From Myxococcales bacterium (lineage in GTDB: Bacteria; Myxococcota; Polyangia; HGW-17; SLPX01): a stretch of 64,000 bases of DNA. The position numbers and the translations under genes were made by a program. The DNA is taken from assembly GCA_007131745.1 (NCBI GenBank), contig SLPX01000035.1:28810-92809 (forward strand), in the 5' to 3' direction. Within the stretch, counting starts at the first letter, position 1; every line of letters begins with the position of its first letter. The notes under the pieces were generated by a model, which was not told the DNA's origin, made no database searches, and saw nothing but the letters and a program-made list of their open reading frames with translations. Shown here piece after piece: positions 17,638 to 25,724 of this stretch.

Positions 17638-20600
17638 CGGTCTCACGGCAGAAAGAGAGTAGAACAATGATAACCTCAAACAGGGCCGGTCATTTGTTTC
17701 GATTCATCGCTACGGCGACAATGATTCTTGTACTGGGGATATCCCCGCAAGCACACGGCGCACGAGGCTTAAACGCGCTCCGGGGAATAAGTTCGACAAA
17801 ATCAGGAGCTACAACAAAGATATTTTTGCAGCTTGAGTCCAAGCCTACATTTACCGTCTATCGCCTGGAACGGCCTCAGCGCATCATAGTAGACTTGGCT
17901 AACACAACCGTCGAGGGATACGAAGATCCGGTTGACATCGACAGTTGGGCGGTGGGACAAGTGGCGGTCGCAAGATTTACTCACACCGGCTCAACCATCA
18001 CACGGGTACTTATCGGGTTCAAGCGCCAGTCTTCCTATACTGTAGAAGCGGGGGAAAACCGCGTTGTCATAACCGTGACAGCGAACACCGAACCGCCAGC
18101 GGATCTCGAACAAGCAAAAGCGAAACAAGCGAGAAAAGAAGCCCTGGCAGCGGAAGCTCGGGCCAATAAAGCAAAACAGCATGTAGTTAAAGCCAGAAAA
18201 CAGACCGAACAGGTTAGAAAAGAAGCCCAAAGAGCGCAGAAGGAAGCGGAAGAAATCAGATCCCGCATGATCCAAGCAGAAGAACAACTGAAAGCAGCCG
18301 AGCTAAGAGCTAAGAATCTGGACACAGCGTCGAAAACAACGGCTAAAAACCTCACTGCAATGCGTTCCAGGCTGCAAAGCCTCAGAAAGGAAGCCGATCG
18401 GGCACAAAAGGAACTCGAAGAATCCAGAAAAGAAACGACCCGCCTTGAAGAAAGGGCCCGCTCCCTCAAGGGAACCACCGAAGAAGCACGAGCCGAAATG
18501 AGATCCGCGCGCGCTCAAGCCAGGCAAGCCCAGGCGGAAAGAAAGGCCGCGGAAATCGAAGCGGAAAAAGCTATAGCGACCCGTCGGGCGGCTCGTCTTT
18601 CGGCTGAAGCAGCCCTCAAAGAAAGAAAAGCTGCTCAGGCGGAAGCCGATCGCCTTAGACGACTTGCAAGAAAATTGAAAGGCACAGCGAACGAAGCCCA
18701 GGCCAAACTGAGATGGGCCCAAGCCGAAGCGAACGCCGCCAGGCTGGAAATGGACCGAACACAACGGGAGGCCCAATCCCTTAGAAGCCAAGTTTCCCGT
18801 TTGAGAAAAGAAGAACAAGAACTCAAAATAAAAGCAGAACGTGCCGGCAAAAGAGCCGCCAAGTTAAGAACGGAAAACGCCCGCGCTGAGGCCAGGGCGG
18901 CAAGAGCCCTATGGGAAAAAAAGAAGGAAATGGCAGCCGCAAGAGAAGCGAAACGTCTTAACGCGGATCTGGCCAAAACGCGGGCAGAAGCTGAAAACGT
19001 CCGGGCCGAACTCAGACGGTTGAGACTGGAAGCTGAAGAGGCGAAAAAGCAGGCCGCCCAAAACAAGGCTGAAGTTTCTCAAACCAGGGCACTGCTGAAC
19101 CACCTCGGAGAAAGAGTAGAGAGCGCACGAGGAACTGCACTCCAAGCTGAAGCCAAAGCGGAAAAAGCAGCGGAAAAATATTCTGAAATCAAAAACAAGA
19201 CTGCAAATGCTCGAAGAGCCGCTAACAAGATTCAAAAAGAACTGCACCGACTGGAGCATCGCAGACAGGCTTTGCGGGTAGAAACCGCATCTCTCTCAAG
19301 GCAGGTTACAGAGGCGAAAAAGCAGGCCGCGGCGGCCCGAAAACTGTCCCAAAACATGCAAAACAAGTTTCTTTCGGCCCGCAAAAATGTAGACCAAGCG
19401 CTTGAAGAAGTGAACAAGGCCCGCGCAAGGGTTCAAGCCCTCGAAAAACACCGCCGGGCTCTCAAGGGACAATCAGAAAACATCGAAGATCGTTTCGCGA
19501 AAGAGCGCATCGTGCGGGAAAGAGCCCTTGGTGAAGCTCAACGCCGTCTCGAAGCAGAGAGAAATGCTTTGCGGGAAGTAAGGCAAAGCAGGCTTTCAGC
19601 CGAAAAAGCCAGGGATGGAGCCATCGCTGCACTTAAAGATTTGGAAGAGAGAAAGAATCGTAATATCCGACTTGAAAAAGAAGCTCTCTCACAGGCGCGC
19701 CGCGCCTCAAAAATGCAGGAAGCAGCCCTGACAAGAGCAAGAGCCCTCGAGCAAAAAAATGCCGAGCTGACCGAAAGACATCAAAGACTTCTGAAAGCAA
19801 GCCGCAGTGAAAGAGCAAAACATCAAGAGCTGCGAAAAGCCCTGGTAAAGCTGCAAACAAACGTCAATCAACTTCGCTCAGCTCTCAAAGAAGAAATGTC
19901 GAGAGCAGAAAAAGCCAGAACAGCCCGAGAACGCGAAGAGATGTTGGCAAGAAGCGCCAGAAAGGCGAGGCAAAATCTTCAGGAACACAATAGGAATCTG
20001 GAGAACCAAATCAACCGCCTTAAGAAGTTAAAAGAAACCCTGTCCATGGAAAGACACCAGGATCAAAAAGCTCTTGAACAAGCCACGGCGGAACAACAAA
20101 AAGCCGAACGCAGCCGTCGACAAAAACGCGAAAAACAACGCGCTCGGGAAATACAAGAACTCGAAAGAGAAATCGCTCTTCTCAGAAAGCGGAAAGATCA
20201 TGCTGCATCGACTCTGAATACCGTTACCAGGGAACACGCATCAGCCCAAAAACTGGTGCGCTCTTTGGACAACCGCCTCGCAGAGGCTCAAGCAGCGTTA
20301 AAACGTGCGGATCGAGAAAAAACGAATGCCGAAAAAGCCGTAGCAAACGCAAGAAGACAGCTCGAAGAAACCTTGCAGAGAAGGGAGAAAGAGCAGCGTT
20401 TTGTTCAAAAACTGGAGACTGAAAGAAAGGCCGAAAGCAAAAAGTTGAGAGAACTCCAAGAGCGGCGAAACCAGGTCACCGCGCAGATGAAGGGCCTCAA
20501 GACAAAACTCGAAGAAGAAAGACGCGAAATGTCGGAACTCGGCAGGGAAAGAACGCGCGTCAGAAAAACAATACAGAAAGTGCACGCCGAACTCGCCCGC

Positions 20601-22601
20601 CTGAAGAAAAGAAAAAAGGGGGAAGAAGCCGAAAGCCGACGCCTCGAGGAAAAAAGAAAACAAATCGAAAAACAACTCCTTCAGGCCAGAGCCGAACTCA
20701 AAAAGACGCGCGCATCCTCTAAGACAGCACAAAGGCCGAACAAGAAAAAAACAAACGTAAAACGTGAAGTCACCGGAGAAATGGCCTTGGTGAATTTTCG
20801 AGATACAGGCGAAACACACCGGGTTGAATTGAAAGTTGAAGGAGACTTCGACTACAACATACAAAAAACCGGAGATAACAAGGTGTTGCTCCGCCTTTAC
20901 GGGGTCAAGATTCCCAGGAAATTGGAACAAAGACTCGATACATCAGCTTTCCGAGGCCCGGTGGAAACAGTAAGCGCCTATCAGAACGACCGGAACCGTA
21001 ACACTGCTGATCTGCTCGTAACACTCAAGGAACCTGCTCGATTCCGCATCAATCGAAAGGGTGAATTTCTTTGGGTGGATTTCATAAAAGGCTCCAGGGA
21101 AAGGTGGCGGGAACGTCTTGCCGAAGCCAACAGCAAAGCTCCAACCGACGCTGCCGTGGAAGTATCCGCTTCCAGAGTAAGCGGTTACAGGTCAAGAGGA
21201 ACACCTCAGGGCCGGCAAAATCTTGGAAGACGTCTTGATGACGCGGCTACAAACCCATTGCGCGGCCGAGATCTCGGCCCCAGGGTGGACATGGATTTTA
21301 AGGACGCTGATCTTCACAATGTCTTGCGGCTCATAGGACAGGTCTGGAAAAAGAATATCGTCGTACCCGATGACGTCTCAGGCAGTGTAACCATAAGAAT
21401 GGTAAACGTCAGGGTCGGCCGCGCTCTGGATGTTGTTTTGAGATCCAAAAACCTGGGCTTGGTGTGGGAAGACGCAAATATCATAAGAGTGGCAAGAGTG
21501 GAGGATATTCAGAGAGAAAGAGACCGAATAAGAGAAGAGGAGCAAAAAGCCCGCGAGGCAAGAATCCAGCAACGAGAATCCGCTCCCTCTGTGAGAGAGA
21601 TTTTCCGGGTAAGTTACACGGATGTGGGTGAATTAGCGGACAAGATCAGAACCATCCTATCCCCGAGAGGCACGATCGCGGTGGACTCGCGGACAAACAC
21701 GATTATCATCACGGATTTACAAGACAGGATCGAGTCCGCAAGGGATCTCACTCGAACGTTGGACATTCCAACTCCCCAGGTGATGATCGAAGCCAGGATC
21801 GTTGAAGCACGGTCTTCGTTCATGCGTGAAGTCGGTGTGCAGTGGGGCGGATCAGTGCTGGCTTCACCGGCTACCGGAGTGCCGACAGGCCTCGTGTTCC
21901 CTTATTCCGTCGGCGCATCGGGCGGAGCGACCGACGCGATGGCACCGACGAGCGGCCTTATGGGAGCAGGAGCCACCAATCCGGCCTTTGCCGTCAACCT
22001 GCCGGCAACCGTGGGAACCGGACAAGGTGGAGCGCTTGGATTGAGCCTCGGCACACTTGGAAACGTGGCGAATATCAACCTGCGTCTTTCCGCAATGGAG
22101 GAAACGGGTCAAGTCAGAATCATATCTTCACCGAAAATCACCACGCTGGACAACGTGGAAGCAAAAATCGAACAAGGTGTTCGAATTCCGATAAGCCAAG
22201 TGTCCGCCCAGGGCGTAAACACAATCTTTGAAGAAGCTTCCCTTGGATTCACGGTCACCCCTCATGTCACCGCGGACGGCAGGGTTAGGCTTAAACTGCT
22301 CGTAGACAAGAGCGAACCGGATTTCGTCAATACCGGAGCGCGTGGTGATCCCACTATCCTGAAAAAACAGGCTCAAACTGAAATGCTGATACCCGACGGA
22401 GACACCGCGGTAATCGGCGGAATCTACACCCGTACTACGGCAGTCGCCTATTCCAAGGTGCCCTGGTTCGCGGATATTCCAATCATCGGATGGTTGTTCA
22501 AGAAAAAGACTCAATCCGACGACAGATCCGAATTGTTGATTTTTATTACCCCCCGAATCATAAAACAGGGTAAAGTAGAAGAACGGCAAGCAGGGAGGTA
22601 G
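17634..22601 (+). CDS. pilQ: type IV pilus secretin PilQ with an inserted coiled coil of about 880 residues
   Basis: Outer-membrane multimeric channel through which the pilus passes. A signal peptide (ATATMILVLGISPQAHGA) leads to a first AMIN domain at about 45-150, which binds peptidoglycan in known PilQ proteins. Residues about 155-1035 are an almost unbroken Ala/Glu/Lys/Arg/Gln coiled coil. A second AMIN-like domain follows at about 1048-1155, the N0/STN domain at about 1217-1300 (MDFKDADLHNVLRLIGQVWK), an N1-type domain (VREIFRVSYTDVGELADKIR), and the secretin core to the end (PIIGWLFKKKTQSDDRSELL). Total is 1655 residues against roughly 700-900 in known PilQ. The whole is one open frame, so the insert is not an artefact of two genes. 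The ATG at 17634 overlaps pilP; an ATG at 17667 is an alternative. Confidence 0.92.
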   Translation: MTVSRQKESRTMITSNRAGHLFRFIATATMILVLGISPQAHGARGLNALRGISSTKSGATTKIFLQLESKPTFTVYRLERPQRIIVDLANTTVEGYEDPVDIDSWAVGQVAVARFTHTGSTITRVLIGFKRQSSYTVEAGENRVVITVTANTEPPADLEQAKAKQARKEALAAEARANKAKQHVVKARKQTEQVRKEAQRAQKEAEEIRSRMIQAEEQLKAAELRAKNLDTASKTTAKNLTAMRSRLQSLRKEADRAQKELEESRKETTRLEERARSLKGTTEEARAEMRSARAQARQAQAERKAAEIEAEKAIATRRAARLSAEAALKERKAAQAEADRLRRLARKLKGTANEAQAKLRWAQAEANAARLEMDRTQREAQSLRSQVSRLRKEEQELKIKAERAGKRAAKLRTENARAEARAARALWEKKKEMAAAREAKRLNADLAKTRAEAENVRAELRRLRLEAEEAKKQAAQNKAEVSQTRALLNHLGERVESARGTALQAEAKAEKAAEKYSEIKNKTANARRAANKIQKELHRLEHRRQALRVETASLSRQVTEAKKQAAAARKLSQNMQNKFLSARKNVDQALEEVNKARARVQALEKHRRALKGQSENIEDRFAKERIVRERALGEAQRRLEAERNALREVRQSRLSAEKARDGAIAALKDLEERKNRNIRLEKEALSQARRASKMQEAALTRARALEQKNAELTERHQRLLKASRSERAKHQELRKALVKLQTNVNQLRSALKEEMSRAEKARTAREREEMLARSARKARQNLQEHNRNLENQINRLKKLKETLSMERHQDQKALEQATAEQQKAERSRRQKREKQRAREIQELEREIALLRKRKDHAASTLNTVTREHASAQKLVRSLDNRLAEAQAALKRADREKTNAEKAVANARRQLEETLQRREKEQRFVQKLETERKAESKKLRELQERRNQVTAQMKGLKTKLEEERREMSELGRERTRVRKTIQKVHAELARLKKRKKGEEAESRRLEEKRKQIEKQLLQARAELKKTRASSKTAQRPNKKKTNVKREVTGEMALVNFRDTGETHRVELKVEGDFDYNIQKTGDNKVLLRLYGVKIPRKLEQRLDTSAFRGPVETVSAYQNDRNRNTADLLVTLKEPARFRINRKGEFLWVDFIKGSRERWRERLAEANSKAPTDAAVEVSASRVSGYRSRGTPQGRQNLGRRLDDAATNPLRGRDLGPRVDMDFKDADLHNVLRLIGQVWKKNIVVPDDVSGSVTIRMVNVRVGRALDVVLRSKNLGLVWEDANIIRVARVEDIQRERDRIREEEQKAREARIQQRESAPSVREIFRVSYTDVGELADKIRTILSPRGTIAVDSRTNTIIITDLQDRIESARDLTRTLDIPTPQVMIEARIVEARSSFMREVGVQWGGSVLASPATGVPTGLVFPYSVGASGGATDAMAPTSGLMGAGATNPAFAVNLPATVGTGQGGALGLSLGTLGNVANINLRLSAMEETGQVRIISSPKITTLDNVEAKIEQGVRIPISQVSAQGVNTIFEEASLGFTVTPHVTADGRVRLKLLVDKSEPDFVNTGARGDPTILKKQAQTEMLIPDGDTAVIGGIYTRTTAVAYSKVPWFADIPIIGWLFKKKTQSDDRSELLIFITPRIIKQGKVEERQAGR

Positions 22602-22606
22602 AGATC

Positions 22607-23323
22607 ATGAAGAGTGTCGGATTGCTATGCACCATGTTTTTTTTCACTTTGGGATGCCAAGAAAACATTTCTCTGTTAATCTTGCAAAATCAAATGCCGG
22701 GCGCGGGTTGTGCCATCGAGGATTCGGAAGCCGGCAATCACCGATCCGAAGGCACCCTGGATGTTTCGTGGTATCTCAGGGCCGGACAACCTACGGGATA
22801 CTACATGTTTCCGCTCTTGAAAAACAACATGATGCCGACGGCAGGCACCGGTGAAGGAGAGCAGAACTGCATGACGGTAAGAGAAGCCGAAGTGGATCTC
22901 AAGCTAGGGGCATTGGGAGATGCGGTCGAAACGACCAAGTACAAGGTTCCAACTGCAGTAACAGTCTGTCCGGGACAAACCCGGGCCGTTCAGCTGCTTG
23001 TGATACCTCCCCAAATAGTAGAGTCGATTGCGTCCAGGATACCTGAAAACGGGTCGGAATACGCAAGTGTAAAGATCAGGATGATTGCAAAGCGAGGACG
23101 CACGACAATCAAGTCCAATTCATTTACCTTTCCTATCAATATTTGCAATGGATGTCTCATTAAGAACTTGGGAAATTGCGATTCTCCCGCCATTCCCAAC
23201 GATCCCGACATAGGAAACGATTGCAATCCGGCGCAAGACGACCGCCTGGAATGTTGTACGTCCGGCGTAGAATGGATTTGCCCCGCGGAATCTACGTATG
23301 AACAACGTCCTCCGGATGGCTGA
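22607..23323 (+). CDS. lipoprotein of unknown function downstream of pilQ
   Basis: Unrecognised exported protein of 238 residues. The signal sequence LLCTMFFFTLGC ends in a lipobox, so Cys at about 17 is probably lipidated. Twelve or so further cysteines are spaced through the mature part, including NICNGCLIKNLGNC and a C-terminal DRLECCTSGVEWIC, consistent with disulfides in the periplasm or at the surface. It starts five bases after pilQ with AGGTAGAG as ribosome site, so it belongs to the pil transcript and may assist secretin assembly or stability (as pilotin lipoproteins do); this role is inferred from position only. Confidence 0.75.
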   Translation: MKSVGLLCTMFFFTLGCQENISLLILQNQMPGAGCAIEDSEAGNHRSEGTLDVSWYLRAGQPTGYYMFPLLKNNMMPTAGTGEGEQNCMTVREAEVDLKLGALGDAVETTKYKVPTAVTVCPGQTRAVQLLVIPPQIVESIASRIPENGSEYASVKIRMIAKRGRTTIKSNSFTFPINICNGCLIKNLGNCDSPAIPNDPDIGNDCNPAQDDRLECCTSGVEWICPAESTYEQRPPDG

Positions 23324-23342
23324 AAAGCACACAGGTGAATTC

Positions 23343-23705
23343 ATGTTCAAAAAGCACCTCCGCAAACTTGTGGATAATGTAGAAGGAGGGTCGGCGGCTC
23401 TTTTAATGGGATTTGACGGAATTTCCGTAGATCATTACGTGAAAGACGGTTCGGATAATCCCATTGATATCAAAACCATCGGCATGGAATTTTCCTTTGT
23501 AATGACCCAAATGCTCAAGGCGGCGGAAATACTTGAAGTAGGCGGCATGGAGGAAGTTACCATCAAGGCCGAGAAGCTGATCCTTGTTTTGCGATTACTT
23601 ACCCCGGAGTACTTTGTGGCCGTTGCAATGCAACCAGGCGGCAACTTCGGCAAATGCCGTTTTCTTCTTAGAATTCAAGTTCCGAAAATCCTGGAAGACT
23701 TGTAG
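23343..23705 (+). CDS. roadblock/LC7 domain protein
   Basis: A 120-residue cytoplasmic protein of the roadblock/LC7 fold, which in bacteria includes MglB, the GAP of the polarity GTPase MglA. The pattern HLRKLVDNVEGGSAALLMGF, then DGISVDHYV and the helix MEFSFVMTQMLKAAEILEVG, followed by the EVTIKAEKLILVLRLL strand pair, matches the fold. The ATG at 23343 has AGGTGA seven bases upstream; an in-frame ATG at 23298 would overlap the upstream gene and is less likely. It lies between the pil operon and a FrzS-like gene. Whether it acts on a GTPase cannot be told: no MglA-like gene is in the window. Confidence 0.75.
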   Translation: MFKKHLRKLVDNVEGGSAALLMGFDGISVDHYVKDGSDNPIDIKTIGMEFSFVMTQMLKAAEILEVGGMEEVTIKAEKLILVLRLLTPEYFVAVAMQPGGNFGKCRFLLRIQVPKILEDL

Positions 23706-23751
23706 ATGTTGAATCCGCTTCCTCTAAACAGGAAAAAAGAAAGGCCAATCG

Positions 23752-25626
23752 ATGAGTTCCCAAAAGGCGCTGATAATCGAAAGTGACCACGCTTTTGCCT
23801 CTTCTATCGAAAGCATGTTGGAACCCTACGGTTTTCAATCCGACATAATCAACGACGGAGCAGCCGGTCTCCAGAGAGCAAAAGACCAGCCTCCCGATCT
23901 CATAGTCCTGTGTGTCGAACTTCCGAAAATGAGCGGCTACGCTGTTTGCAACAAGCTCAAGAAAAGTAAGGGTCTGAAAAAAGTACCCCTTATCATTATG
24001 TCAGCGGAGGCGACTCCGGAAACGTTTGAACAGCACAAGAAGCTGAAAACTCGGGCCGATGCTTATGTGCTGAAAAACGAGGAGTTTACACAGGAAGTGT
24101 TTATCGGCGCAGTAGGGAAACTCGTAACCCTTGAAACAGCTCAACAGGAGGAAAGCCCGATAACGGAACAAGATCCCGACCTGGATAATGAAACCGACGC
24201 TGCTTTTTCCGAACTTGAAGTTGATAATGAAGAAAACCCCATAGAAGAGATTTCTTCAGAAGAAACCGAGATCCATGATTTTGAAATGGGCGACATTGAC
24301 GAAGACGTGCTCGAGATGGATGAAGAACCCATCGAAGAAGAGATCATTGAAGAGGAAGTGTCTATTGATGATGACATGATGGACCTTGGGTTGGACGAAG
24401 TGCTGGAAGAAGTCGGTTCGGAAGAAGATCAAGCACCCGACGAAACGTATGCAAAAGAAGAAACGGGTGTTCCAAACCAAATCGCAGATGAGCTCAAGGC
24501 GCTGAGAGAAGAACGGGATGCGCTTGAAAAGAAATTAGAAGAGGCTCTTTCCGGAAAAGAAGCGGTAGCGGAAAAAACCTTTGACCGGGAACGGGAATTC
24601 CTGAACCTGAGAGAAACCATCAATAAGAAAGAGCGCCAACTCCTGGAATTAAATGAAACCTTGGATGCCAAGGAAAGAGAAATACTGGACAAAAAGGAAG
24701 CCCTCCGAAAGCACGAAAGAACCAAACAAGAGCTGGATGCTAAAATCCTGGATCTGGATCGTGAAAAGTTCGAGGTTCTTGAAAAAGCCGAAGGGTTGAA
24801 CAAGGAGCTTCAAACAACAAAAGATCTTTTGGCAAAAACCATCAGTGAAAAGGAAGAACTTGAAAAAGAACTGAATTTGACAAGAAATTCTGCCCAAGAA
24901 GCCGAAGAAGTGCATAGAAACGATTTAGCATCTCTCAAGTCGGCCCATCAGCAGGAACTCGAAAACACCCGAAACGTACACAGGGCTGAGATAGATTCCC
25001 TCAAATCACAGCACGAAGAATCCTTAAATGAACTCAACTCGGCTCATCAAAAAGAGCTTGAAAACACCAAGAATGAACTCAACTCGGCTCATCAAGAAGA
25101 GCTTGAAAACACCAAGAATGAACTCAACTCGGCTCATCAGCAGGAACTCGAAAACACCCGAAACGTACACAGGGCTGAGATCGATTCCCTCAAATCACAG
25201 CACGAAGAATCCTTAAATGAACTCAAGTCCGCTCATCAAGAAGAGCTTGAAAATACAAAGAATAAACTCAACTCCGCGCATGCTGAAGAAACAACCTCTC
25301 TAAAAGAGCGTTTTGAGAACCGAATCCAGGAAATTGAAACCGACTTTTCTGGAAGACAGGAAGAGCAGAAAACTTTATATGAAAATCGAATCGCCGACTT
25401 AGAAAACAATATCGAGAATCTGGATCGCGTGCTTAAACAAACGACAAAAGAAAAAGAGACTCTTTCCGAGCATTACGATTCATTAACCATGAAATTTGAA
25501 GAAGCAGAGCAACGAATGTCCGGGAACGCAGCTGTAGTAGATCGGACAAAGCAGGCGCTTGCAGTTGCATTGACCCTACTGGATGAACAGTTCGCATATG
25601 CTGAAGAAGAGTCCGATCAGGAATAG
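23752..25626 (+). CDS. frzS: FrzS-like protein: pseudo-receiver domain plus long coiled coil
   Basis: Likely cytoplasmic polar-localisation protein of pilus-based motility. Residues 1-125 are a receiver fold, but the phospho-acceptor position holds Cys54 (LIVLCVELPKMSGY) instead of Asp. As I recall it, FrzS of Myxococcus xanthus also lacks a usable acceptor there and shares the C-terminal pattern FxQHxKLKxxADxYV, here FEQHKKLKTRADAYV. An acidic linker (about 140-235, rich in Glu/Asp) follows, then a coiled coil to about residue 600 with recent internal duplications. Length 624 is near that of FrzS. Position directly after pilMNOPQ and a roadblock protein supports a role in pilus polarity. No histidine kinase is nearby. 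Confidence 0.8.
   Translation: MSSQKALIIESDHAFASSIESMLEPYGFQSDIINDGAAGLQRAKDQPPDLIVLCVELPKMSGYAVCNKLKKSKGLKKVPLIIMSAEATPETFEQHKKLKTRADAYVLKNEEFTQEVFIGAVGKLVTLETAQQEESPITEQDPDLDNETDAAFSELEVDNEENPIEEISSEETEIHDFEMGDIDEDVLEMDEEPIEEEIIEEEVSIDDDMMDLGLDEVLEEVGSEEDQAPDETYAKEETGVPNQIADELKALREERDALEKKLEEALSGKEAVAEKTFDREREFLNLRETINKKERQLLELNETLDAKEREILDKKEALRKHERTKQELDAKILDLDREKFEVLEKAEGLNKELQTTKDLLAKTISEKEELEKELNLTRNSAQEAEEVHRNDLASLKSAHQQELENTRNVHRAEIDSLKSQHEESLNELNSAHQKELENTKNELNSAHQEELENTKNELNSAHQQELENTRNVHRAEIDSLKSQHEESLNELKSAHQEELENTKNKLNSAHAEETTSLKERFENRIQEIETDFSGRQEEQKTLYENRIADLENNIENLDRVLKQTTKEKETLSEHYDSLTMKFEEAEQRMSGNAAVVDRTKQALAVALTLLDEQFAYAEEESDQE
24947..25271 (+). repeat. nested direct repeats in the coiled-coil part of the FrzS-like gene
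   Basis: A segment of about 136 bases starting CATCAGCAGGAACTCG is present at 24947-25082 and again at 25136-25271, offset exactly 189 bp (63 codons) and nearly identical over the first 100 bases. Inside, a 45-bp unit starting AATGAACTCAACTCGGCTCA occurs at 25027, 25072 and 25117. Offsets are multiples of three, and the 15-residue unit NELNSAHQxELENTK preserves the frame. Confidence 0.9.
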
Positions 25627-25724
25627 GGCTGCATGATAAATCTCAACACGCTCAAATCGACGGCTCTGCAAACATATTTGTCCGGATCTCAATGTGAGGG
25701 TTTCTCATTCAAAGGTAATCAAAA

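Noticed and set aside
18035..20930. Long open frames on the minus strand within pilQ
   Set aside because: Mirror of a Glu/Lys/Arg/Ala-rich coil: composition (Phe/Leu/Ser/Cys-rich products) and lack of ribosome sites mark them as antisense shadows.
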